A stretch of 64,000 bases of DNA, from NCBI GenBank assembly GCA_002304925.1, contig DBPT01000011.1, forward strand, positions 1-64,000, in the 5' to 3' direction. Origin of the DNA: Prolixibacteraceae bacterium UBA1413 (GTDB lineage: Bacteria > Bacteroidota > Bacteroidia > Bacteroidales > Prolixibacteraceae). Position numbers and translations under genes: made by a program. This document shows, in pieces, positions 54,363-62,275 of this stretch. Numbering within the stretch: position 1 is the stretch's first letter; each line of letters starts with the position of its first letter. A model generated the notes under the pieces. That model was not told the DNA's origin, did not search any database, and saw only the letters and a program-made list of their open reading frames with translations.

Positions 54363-55460
54363 ATGTTCCTGATTGAAATGCTACCTGCAGAATACGGGGA
54401 TTGCCTCTGGATCGAATACGGAAAACCCGGAGGCAGGAGATACAGGGTTCTGATCGACGGCGGACTTGCCGGGTGTGGAAAAATCCTGCGGAAAAGAATC
54501 AAAGAGCTTCCCGTTGCGGATCGCCGCTTTGACCTGGTTGTGGTCACCCATTACGATACCGACCATATCAACGGTATTATCAACCTGCTGAAAAACATGC
54601 CCGAAGGATTTGGCTTTGACTATTTCTGGTTCAACGGCTACGACCAGATCAAACCCCAAGGCACCCGATGGGTAACCCAGGGAGAGGAACTGTCAGATCT
54701 TCTGAGAAAATTGGAGGCAAAAACAGCCCGGCAATTCTGGAACAAACCCTTTCGCCGAAAGGCTGTCATGCTGCCTGATACAGGTCCACCCAAAAGTATC
54801 AGACTGAAAGGAGGCATGAAAATGACAGTCCTGGGACCCAATTCCAAAGGTGTGAATTTGCTCTTCAAGGAGTGGGACAACGTGGTCAAACAGGAGAAAG
54901 CAGCTGCCAAACTCCGCAAGGATCCGGAAACGGCTCCTGAAGAAGATGAGACCTTCGTACCCCGGGATTTGAGAGAAATTCAGGTGGCCTCCCTGGCCGC
55001 CTCCGGATTTGAGGAAGATGACTCCGTCGCTAACGGCAGTAGCATCGTGTTGCTCGCTGAATATGAAAACCAGCGGGTCTTGCTGACCGGTGACGCCTTC
55101 CCCGGCGATATCCTGGAAGGACTCTCCCGAATATCGGGAGACAGCGGTAAAATAACCCTCAGCGCCGTTAAACTCTCCCACCACGGAAGCAAAAACAACA
55201 ACAACAATGATTTTTTCAGCGCACTCGACTGCCGGAATTTCATGGTTTCTACCAACGGAAAAAGACATGGCCACCCCGACCGGGAAGGAATTGCCCGCGT
55301 AATTCACAACAAACGGGAAGAACCGACCCTTTATTTCAACTATAACCATGGAAACAGTCTTGTGTGGTCCGACGCCGGACTTCAGCAGAAATACGGCTAC
55401 AAAACCGTCTACGCCGATAACGGCCACCTGAAAATCGATCTGACCGGGCAGCCTCATTAA
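54363..55460 (+). CDS. Stand-alone MBL-fold hydrolase, ComEC-like
   Basis: A metallo-beta-lactamase-fold protein of unknown substrate. The 365-residue product opens with GDCLWIEYGKPGG and LIDGG, has the metal-binding motif VVTHYDTDHINGI near residue 60 (HxDxDH), a second metal region ALLTGDA-like VLLTGDAFPGDIL near 240, and VKLSHHGSKNNNNN plus STNGKRHGHPD near 275-310. This resembles the C-terminal catalytic domain of ComEC, but there is no signal peptide or membrane segment, so it should be cytoplasmic. Relatives include DNA-acting nucleases and hydrolases in accessory loci. Single gene; no partner is apparent. Confidence 0.82.
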   Translation: MFLIEMLPAEYGDCLWIEYGKPGGRRYRVLIDGGLAGCGKILRKRIKELPVADRRFDLVVVTHYDTDHINGIINLLKNMPEGFGFDYFWFNGYDQIKPQGTRWVTQGEELSDLLRKLEAKTARQFWNKPFRRKAVMLPDTGPPKSIRLKGGMKMTVLGPNSKGVNLLFKEWDNVVKQEKAAAKLRKDPETAPEEDETFVPRDLREIQVASLAASGFEEDDSVANGSSIVLLAEYENQRVLLTGDAFPGDILEGLSRISGDSGKITLSAVKLSHHGSKNNNNNDFFSALDCRNFMVSTNGKRHGHPDREGIARVIHNKREEPTLYFNYNHGNSLVWSDAGLQQKYGYKTVYADNGHLKIDLTGQPH

Positions 55461-55706
55461 TATAAAAATTAACACTTTTCAAAATTAACCCCTCCTGAAC
55501 CGCATTTTCAGAAAATCATCATCTTTATACGCTGCCGGGAAGGATCAGGCTGAGGGCTCGGTTGGACCCGCTGCTGATCACATTGGTTCCCGCTGCCTGT
55601 GGTTTTCTGAAAATGACCGGCCTTGAACGACAGCACGGAAGTGTTGATCATTGTTCCGATTTCAGAACCAATCAGGGATAAGTGGTTAAAAAACAATCAT
55701 GGGGAC

Positions 55707-55739
55707 AAAAAAGCCACCATTCAGACGAAGGTGGCTTTT
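55707..55739 (-). terminator. Intrinsic terminator of the His/Tyr/Trp-rich protein gene
   Basis: A 10-bp perfect stem (55709-55718 with 55730-55739), 11-base loop and six T on the minus strand, beginning 19 bases after the stop at 55758. Together these make a textbook terminator. Confidence 0.85.
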
Positions 55740-55757
55740 AACAGCTATTGTAAGGTA

Positions 55758-57326
55758 TTATCTGCGGCTACGGATCGACGAACTTTCGCCGATGCTTTCG
55801 CTGCTCCGGGATGTGCTGACCGAAGAGGAGCTTCTGCCGGAGTTGCTTCCGTAGGAGCTGTTGCCGGAACTCGCGGGCCTGGAAGCCATTCCGGCATTTC
55901 CTGAAGAACCTGCGTTGATCGGGCGGCTGGATACCCGGGAACTTGGGGATGAACCGCTGTTGGTAGCTGCAGGCCGTGTCACAGGGGCTATGCGGGGAGC
56001 CATTTCCGTGCGGGTACGGCTTCCTGAGTTGACCTCAGCGGAAGGGCGGCTGTTAGCCGGGGCACCCGTGAAGACCTCACTCCCGGAGGAGCTCCTTGTG
56101 GTGCCGGTGGCAGCGGGACGGGAAGCAGTTTTGCCGGTCACTTCGGGAGCCGCGGCCCCGGAAGTGCGGGAGCGGCCTTGGCTGGCGACGGCGGGGGCGG
56201 CTGACCTGGTGGCGGCAGAACGGGAGTAGGTGGTAGCACCTGTGACAGGCGCCGACCTGCGAGTCTCCACAGCCTCAATGTGGGTGACACTTTTGCCAGT
56301 GGCATTGGCTTCGCTGCGGAAGGTTCCCGATTCACTCCGGGAACGGGAGGCGACCGAAATGTCATTCCTTCGCTCAGCCACAGCAGCAGTAGATTGAACC
56401 CTGGCATTATCAGGAACGGAATTTCTGATGCGACTTCCACCGGAAGCTTCCACCCGGGTCCGGTTGTTTTGGGTAGCCACCCTCGCATAAAGGGCCTTGC
56501 CTTCATCCTGCAGCTCGGGGTGGGAGTAAGTATCCTTGTAATAACCCTTGCTGATGTTCTTGTGGACATCCTTCGACCAGTGCCTTATACCGGCATAGTA
56601 GAAATCGTAGTATCCATGGTAGCGCACGTGATCCCAGTGGCGGAAGCGGGCGTAATAGTGGTTGTGCCAGTTGTAGTGGTAACCATAGTAGTAGTGATAA
56701 TACCAAGGATTCCAGGCATACCAGCTTGAAGGCCAGTAACCCCAGTACCAGGGAGAATGCCATGCCATGTAATCAGGAAGATAGATGTACCGAATCATCG
56801 GCCAGGCTGCAATCTCCCAAGGGGAAGTGTAGATCACCATCACTTCGACATTTCTGACAGGCCTTCCTGAATATCCGGGATTGGCCGTTCTTCCGTTATC
56901 AGCATAATTGGGTTCAATGATGTAGTTGCGGCCGTAAAGGGCTTCGTCGCCTACCAGTTGGATCTCCACCGATCCGTTGCGGAAACGCTCTACTGTAAAG
57001 ACAGCCACGTCCTGCCGCTGTTTCTTGTTTAAAGCAACACTCAATACGATATTGTGTATGTTACCGTCGACATAGTCGGTAACCATGATGTAATCAACCA
57101 GGTTGTCCCTGTTGAGGTCGAGATTGTTGATCCCTGATTCCTCGCTGTTCAGCGCCATTTCGAAGCCCTCCAGGGTTTCCGACTGCTGGAACAGGTCCAT
57201 GACGGCAAAAAGATTCAGGTTGTCACCCGGGAGTCCCAGGTGTTCCTCCGGCCAGCCCTGAGCCTTGACTGTTGTCCCGGTTACGATCAGGACTGCGAGA
57301 ACTGCGGTGGTGAATAAAGCTTTCAT
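55758..57326 (-). CDS. Secreted protein, His/Tyr/Trp-rich middle and Ser/Arg-rich tail
   Basis: I do not recognise a named family. The 522-residue product has a signal peptide (VKAQ, near residue 23). Residues 25-175 form a structured domain (NNLDLNRDNLVDYIMVTDYV, an acidic loop like a calcium-binding repeat). Residues about 185-260 are extremely rich in Tyr, Trp and His (WYWGYWPSSWYAWNPWYYHY, then YYYGYHYNWHNHYYARFRHW). From 280 on the tail is low-complexity Ser, Ala, Arg, Thr and Gly. The gene has its own terminator and stands alone. The middle could bind metals or form an aromatic scaffold, which is speculation; envelope or surface location is likely. Confidence 0.75.
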   Translation of the reverse strand: MKALFTTAVLAVLIVTGTTVKAQGWPEEHLGLPGDNLNLFAVMDLFQQSETLEGFEMALNSEESGINNLDLNRDNLVDYIMVTDYVDGNIHNIVLSVALNKKQRQDVAVFTVERFRNGSVEIQLVGDEALYGRNYIIEPNYADNGRTANPGYSGRPVRNVEVMVIYTSPWEIAAWPMIRYIYLPDYMAWHSPWYWGYWPSSWYAWNPWYYHYYYGYHYNWHNHYYARFRHWDHVRYHGYYDFYYAGIRHWSKDVHKNISKGYYKDTYSHPELQDEGKALYARVATQNNRTRVEASGGSRIRNSVPDNARVQSTAAVAERRNDISVASRSRSESGTFRSEANATGKSVTHIEAVETRRSAPVTGATTYSRSAATRSAAPAVASQGRSRTSGAAAPEVTGKTASRPAATGTTRSSSGSEVFTGAPANSRPSAEVNSGSRTRTEMAPRIAPVTRPAATNSGSSPSSRVSSRPINAGSSGNAGMASRPASSGNSSYGSNSGRSSSSVSTSRSSESIGESSSIRSRR

Positions 57327-57634
57327 TTTGTTTTTTGTTACTGAAGAACCATCTCTTCGCTATAAGTAAGGCAAATGGCGTACCAAACCGGAATTATTCA
57401 CCGATAATACCGGGCCATTCACCGGCAGATTCAATCTAAATCCCTTATTAATAATAAATTGTAAAACACAAAACCAGAAGAAAAGCAATCCCGGAATATT
57501 CGGATCATTCACTCCGGATCAGCTCCTCCGGAAAAGGTAATTCCAGATCTGTTGTTTTCGCTGTTCAGGGGCTCTTTCAGATCTTCCGTATGAAGTTGTT
57601 GAGGGCAAGGGCGATGACATATTAATGCATTGCA

Positions 57635-57807
57635 TTTCACCTCTCTTGCGGATCATCAAACCCGCCTCCCGGAAGGTGTCGATATAGCGCTACAAACGAC
57701 CGCTCCAAAATTCCCGGCTTCCGCGCCAACATGCCGATGTTGGCCGAAGTGTTTCCTGTCACCATTTTCATGATCCGCAATAAACGGTCTGTTTTGGGTT
57801 GGTCCAT
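57635..57807 (-). pseudogene. Remnant of a YafY/WYL-type HTH regulator
   Basis: From the ATG at 57807 the minus strand reads MDQPKTDRLLRIMKMVTGN, the standard N-terminus of Bacteroidota YafY-like regulators. The helix-turn-helix part has drifted (GMLARKPGILERSFVA). Near 57690 the frame shifts by one base, after which the other frame reads RYIDTFREAGLMIRKRGE, again a close family match. No WYL effector domain follows; stops interrupt the sequence. It is therefore a frameshifted and truncated pseudogene. It lies next to, and divergent from, the GH27 gene, which it may once have controlled. Confidence 0.8.
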
Positions 57808-57889
57808 TGTACTTCAGATAATTTTTCAATAATTTGTCTTAAATGCAAGATTTTTAACCAACTTAAAACCACAAAACCCTACCTTCGCA

Positions 57890-57897
57890 TTATCGGG
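57890..57897 (+). promoter_or_regulatory. Probable -7 box for the GH27 gene
   Basis: TACCTTCG matches TAnnTTTG at all but one position, ending 38 bases before the ATG at 57936. Low confidence because of the mismatch and the lack of a -33 box. Confidence 0.35.
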
Positions 57898-57935
57898 GGG
57901 ATCATCTGTTTCCACCCAATTAACCAAAATTCCAT

Positions 57936-59918
57936 ATGATGAGACGAATAATTTTTTTGGCAGCCATCGCGGCGGTACTGCTGGTAACCGGGTGCACCCC
58001 GCAACTCGCAAAAACCGTATGGCTCGATGAGATGGACCTCAGCAGCATGGAGACTGGCTGGGGCTCGAATCACGTAAAAAAGTCAGTGGACAGGAATCCG
58101 CTGACCATCAACGGCGTAGTTTTTGAACGAGGTGTAGGCACCCATGCCATCAGCAAATACCTCGTTGACCTGAAGGGAAAAGGGAGGCGGTTTATCGCTT
58201 CGGTGGGAGTAGATGACGAGGTGACGGGGAAGGCATCCCTTGAATTTTTCGTTTTGGGCGACAGGAAGATCTTGTGGCAGAGCGGAGTGATGACCGATAC
58301 CACCGCGGCCTTGCCGGTTGACGTCAACATCCGGGGTATTCAGAAACTGGCCCTGCTGGTCACCGACGGGGGTGACAACATCAACTATGACCATGCCGAC
58401 TGGGCTGATGCCCGATTCGAAATCAGGGGTGACACGATCCTGCCCGCTCTGTCGGCTCCCGCCACCGATTCTTATATTCTGACTCCTCCCCCCGGGGATG
58501 CCCCCCGCATCAATGGTCCGTCGGTGACAGGAGCTACCCCCGGAAGACCTTTTATGTACAAAGTTCCCATCACCGGCAAGCGGCCCATGACCATCATCGC
58601 AGCCAACCTGCCGGCAGGGCTGTCAATGGACACCACCACCGGATTGATCACCGGGAAAGTGAAACAGGAAGGGGAATATACAATCGACATCAGAGCCAGG
58701 AACGAAGCGGGGGAAGCTGCCCGGAGCCTGAAAATCGTCATTGGCACCCACAAGCTGGCGCTGACGCCGCCCATGGGATGGAACAGCTGGAACAACTGGG
58801 CATGCGCGGTAGACCAGGATAAGGTAAAAGCTGCCGCCGACGCCATGGTGAGCAACGGATTGATCGAACACGGATGGAGTTATATCAACATCGACGACTG
58901 CTGGCAGGCCCGCGGGCGCACCAAAGAAGGAGAACTGCTCCCCAACGAAAAATTCCCCGACATCAAAGGGCTGGCCGATCATGTTCATAGTTTAGGACTG
59001 AAAATCGGGATCTACTCTTCGCCGGGACCCACCACCTGTGCCGGTTACCCGGGAAGCTACCGGTACGAACTGCTTGATGCCCGCACCTGGGCCAAATGGG
59101 GTATTGACTACGTGAAATATGACTGGTGCGGATACAGCAGGGTAGTGGAAGACAACTCCCTGGAAGCTTACAAAAAACCATATTTGGTGATGCGGGAAGC
59201 CTTGGACCGGATCGACCGCGATATCGTCTACAGCCTCTGCCAGTATGGGATGAAGGATGTCTCCACCTGGGGGGCTGAAGTGGGCGGCGACTTATGGCGC
59301 ACCACCGGCGACATCGGCGATTCGTGGAACAGCCTCTCCTCAATTGGCTTTGCCCAGGATAAAAACTCCCCGTATGCGGGGCCTTCGGCATGGAACGACC
59401 CCGACATGCTGGTGCTGGGATATGTGGGCTGGGGTGCCAACCTCTCCCCCACCCGGCTTACCCCTGATGAACAATACAGCCACATCTCCCTCTGGTCGCT
59501 GCTGGCAGCACCCCTCCTGCTGGGCTGCGATATGGAGCGCCTCGACAACTTTACCTTGAACCTGATCACCAACGACGAGGTCATTGCTGTGAACCAGGAT
59601 GTGCTGGGGAAACAGGCCGTTCCCGTTGTCAGGGAGGACGGTGTGGAGATCTGGGTTAAAGAGCTGGAGGATGGCAGCACGGCAGCGGGGATCTTCTACC
59701 TGGGGAACCGGACCAACGATCCGGTAGCGATGTTCAACTGGGACAATGAAAATACATCACGGAAAGTCACCGTAGACCTGACCAGCTTGGGATTCACGGG
59801 TGAATGCACGGTCAGGGACCTCTGGCGTCAGAAAATGGTGGGCACCTTCACCGGCAGTTTCGACACCGAAGTGCCTTTCCACGGCGTGGTGCTGGTGAAG
59901 ATCACCCCTAGAGAATAA
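57936..59918 (+). CDS. GH27 alpha-galactosidase lipoprotein with NPCBM domain
   Basis: Releases terminal alpha-galactose from glycans. The 660-residue protein has a lipobox (LVTGC, Cys20), an N-terminal NPCBM-type carbohydrate-binding domain (about 27-163; GVGTHAISKYLVDLKGKGRR), a putative Ig-like linker (about 190-272), and a GH27 barrel from 275 (PPMGWNSWNNWAC, YINIDDCWQ). The nucleophile is Asp396 in YVKYDWCGY; the acid/base lies in AWNDPDML (486-492). A C-terminal beta domain completes the usual architecture. Melibiase activity is very likely; linkage preference is unknown. It is convergent with the transporter gene downstream. Confidence 0.93.
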   Translation: MMRRIIFLAAIAAVLLVTGCTPQLAKTVWLDEMDLSSMETGWGSNHVKKSVDRNPLTINGVVFERGVGTHAISKYLVDLKGKGRRFIASVGVDDEVTGKASLEFFVLGDRKILWQSGVMTDTTAALPVDVNIRGIQKLALLVTDGGDNINYDHADWADARFEIRGDTILPALSAPATDSYILTPPPGDAPRINGPSVTGATPGRPFMYKVPITGKRPMTIIAANLPAGLSMDTTTGLITGKVKQEGEYTIDIRARNEAGEAARSLKIVIGTHKLALTPPMGWNSWNNWACAVDQDKVKAAADAMVSNGLIEHGWSYINIDDCWQARGRTKEGELLPNEKFPDIKGLADHVHSLGLKIGIYSSPGPTTCAGYPGSYRYELLDARTWAKWGIDYVKYDWCGYSRVVEDNSLEAYKKPYLVMREALDRIDRDIVYSLCQYGMKDVSTWGAEVGGDLWRTTGDIGDSWNSLSSIGFAQDKNSPYAGPSAWNDPDMLVLGYVGWGANLSPTRLTPDEQYSHISLWSLLAAPLLLGCDMERLDNFTLNLITNDEVIAVNQDVLGKQAVPVVREDGVEIWVKELEDGSTAAGIFYLGNRTNDPVAMFNWDNENTSRKVTVDLTSLGFTGECTVRDLWRQKMVGTFTGSFDTEVPFHGVVLVKITPRE

Positions 59919-60004
59919 TCTGGTGCAAAAAGCCGTCAACCTTCCGGCTTCCGGGAGGAGATTGTAGTGCCGGCGGGGAAAGGGAACACCGGGGTTCCCG
60001 GAAA

Positions 60005-62233
60005 TCAGCTGATTTCCAGCACCTGGCTGGAATTGATAAACAACGTTTGTCCTATTCCGTCGTAACCCAGAAAAAGCTCCTTTCCGAGGTGTTTAGCCTG
60101 TTCAATTCCGAAGCCTATCAGGGTAAGGCCGGCATTTTTCGATCGCTCATTCACCAGGCTTTTAAACGGTATATGAGGTTCTTCCCTGATCCATTCAATA
60201 TTGTTTTTGGTGATGGGCAACCTGCCGATGTTAAGCAGTTCATCCTGGGCTTTCTGGAGCGACTCGAACTGTTCTTCCTGGTAAATCTGGAAGATACGGA
60301 TATCTGACTTCTTCCATGCCGGGTGCCCCAGCATGATGTAACTGAGCAGAATCATCAGGTTGGCATTGTCGTAATCGTAACTCCGTATCCAGATGTGGAT
60401 GCCCCCTTTGTAAAAGATGGGCTGGGTAGAGCAGCCGATAATGCCGATATCGAATCCTCCCGCTCCAATCAGGCCCAGATTATCGATGATCTGGTCCAGT
60501 CCTTCGGGTTCATCCTTGAAGAATTCGAGCAAAACCAGGTTGTTCTCCATACCTGAAATTCCGGGGATCTGGATCGATTGAGCGATGGCAGAGGTATAGG
60601 ATGGGGAGATCAGGGTGTCGATGTACACCTGGTTTGTGGCCGAGTCGAAGCGTTCGCGGAGGGTCTCCAGGTTTTCACGCGCTTTTTTGTTGGTTTCGCT
60701 GGAATAGTAGCCATGAATTTTGTGGATATAGGTGCCAAAACCATATTTATAGCTGATCCAGTTGAGGACCTGGAAGGCCGTATCGCGTTTGAAGGATTCC
60801 GTGGAGATGCACAGGGCACTGGGGCGCCATTCGGAACTCCTGTAACGGGTCTGCCGTTTCTGCATGTAAACTTGCAGATTGCGGCTTAACTGGTAAAGCG
60901 CGTTAAAGAAAATATTGGCCAACCCCTTCCTGTTCTTGTGGTAATTGTCGATATAGAGGTAAATCAAGAGCATGACCGCTATGGCCAGGATGGCATAGAG
61001 GGTACTGATTTTGAACATGATGACTACCGACGCCACAAATCCGGTCAGCGAAATGGCCCATTTGGATTTGAAGGAGGGACGGTAAGATGGGGAGGATCCG
61101 AAATGGTGGAGGAAAGAGATCAGGCAGAGAGAACCGTAGGTCACCATGAAAAACATGGAGATGATGCCAGCCACGGCGTTCACATTTCCGAGCCCCACGA
61201 AGAGGAAGGCGATGATACAACTGACGAGGGAGGCGTTGTAAGGCTCATTCTCTTTCCCCTTTCCGGCAGCCAGCCACCGGTTGATCTGTTCCGAGGGGAA
61301 AAAACTGTCTCCGGCTAAGGCCTGAAGGGTACGGGGCGCCACCAGTACCGAGCCGATGGCGGATGATAACGTGGAAGAGGCCAGTCCCAGGGGAATGACC
61401 AGGGCTCCCGCAATCGCTATCTTTCCCATGATTAACTGGTCGTTGACCAGCTCTTCAACCGAGGCGGAATAGGCCAGTTTCCAGACAATAAAAAAGTAAA
61501 CCACCATGCCTGTCAGGGTCCCCCCGATGGTTCCGATGGGTATCGACCTGCCGGGATTTTTCAGATCCCCTGATAGTCCGACCCCGGCAGTCATCCCTGT
61601 GAAAGCAGGAAAGACGATGGCGAAAACCACGAAAAATAGCTGGGGATTCCGGAATTCTATGTTACTGACGGGATATTCAGCAAGGGCATTGGGGGTGGGC
61701 TTTCCCAGGAAAAACATCAGCAGGCTGAACACCATAATACCGCCAACCAGATAAAGGACCTTAATCCCCATATTGGCGCCCCTTTTCAGGATCATAAAGG
61801 TGAGGATACCCATCACCAGAAGGCTAATGACCTGACGGGGCAATTCCCAGCCAAAATGACTGGCAAAAAGGTTGAAAAGAAACTCGAACGATTCAGTGAA
61901 GGCAATAATATAAAATGCGATACTGATAGTTTGGCTCAGATAGAGGGAGATGCCGATGGTCCCTCCGATGTTCAGTCCGAAGGAGCGGCTGACGATGAAA
62001 TATTCGCCTCCCCCTTCGACACGTTTGTTTGTCGCCAGTTCGGAAATGGCCAGTGCGGTAGGGATGGTCACCAGGTGCCCCAACAAAATGATCAGTACCG
62101 CGCCGATTAACCCCAGGGTGCCCACGGCATATCCCAAACGGAGAAAAAGAATGGCTCCTAGAATGGTGGAAATTGCCGTGATATACACGGGTCCCGTTCC
62201 GAAACGCTTTTTCTGGTTTAGTTCGTCCTGCAT
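60005..62233 (-). CDS. APC-superfamily transporter, SLC12-like
   Basis: An inner-membrane permease of the amino acid/polyamine/cation-chloride cotransporter group. The 742-residue protein starts GTGPVYITAISTILGAILFL, then has about twelve hydrophobic segments through residue 430, including GGGEYFIVSRSFGLNIGG and FAIVFPAFTGMTAGVGLSGD, which match the SLC12 pattern. A soluble C-terminal domain of about 300 residues follows (ISTESFKRDTAFQVLNWISY, ENNLVLLEFFKDEPEGLDQI), also typical of bacterial SLC12-like proteins. Substrate cannot be predicted; potassium-chloride or amino acid transport are candidates. Single gene. Confidence 0.85.
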   Translation of the reverse strand: MQDELNQKKRFGTGPVYITAISTILGAILFLRLGYAVGTLGLIGAVLIILLGHLVTIPTALAISELATNKRVEGGGEYFIVSRSFGLNIGGTIGISLYLSQTISIAFYIIAFTESFEFLFNLFASHFGWELPRQVISLLVMGILTFMILKRGANMGIKVLYLVGGIMVFSLLMFFLGKPTPNALAEYPVSNIEFRNPQLFFVVFAIVFPAFTGMTAGVGLSGDLKNPGRSIPIGTIGGTLTGMVVYFFIVWKLAYSASVEELVNDQLIMGKIAIAGALVIPLGLASSTLSSAIGSVLVAPRTLQALAGDSFFPSEQINRWLAAGKGKENEPYNASLVSCIIAFLFVGLGNVNAVAGIISMFFMVTYGSLCLISFLHHFGSSPSYRPSFKSKWAISLTGFVASVVIMFKISTLYAILAIAVMLLIYLYIDNYHKNRKGLANIFFNALYQLSRNLQVYMQKRQTRYRSSEWRPSALCISTESFKRDTAFQVLNWISYKYGFGTYIHKIHGYYSSETNKKARENLETLRERFDSATNQVYIDTLISPSYTSAIAQSIQIPGISGMENNLVLLEFFKDEPEGLDQIIDNLGLIGAGGFDIGIIGCSTQPIFYKGGIHIWIRSYDYDNANLMILLSYIMLGHPAWKKSDIRIFQIYQEEQFESLQKAQDELLNIGRLPITKNNIEWIREEPHIPFKSLVNERSKNAGLTLIGFGIEQAKHLGKELFLGYDGIGQTLFINSSQVLEIS

Positions 62234-62275
62234 ACTATTTTTTTGTTCGTAAAAATAACAATTTTCAGTCCCTTA

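Larger units (their letters stand above)
57327..57935. other. Intergenic region, 609 bases, holding a decayed regulator
   Basis: Apart from the regulator remnant at 57635-57807 and a near-consensus promoter box at 57890-57897, no gene, RNA or repeat was seen. Bases 57460-57634 may hold further eroded coding sequence on the minus strand (ALNNFIRKI is readable) but are broken by stops. Confidence 0.5.

Noticed and set aside
55461..55706. Possible small gene in the gap after the MBL gene
   Set aside because: A 62-codon minus-strand frame is present but has no recognisable motif, signal or promoter, so it was left out.
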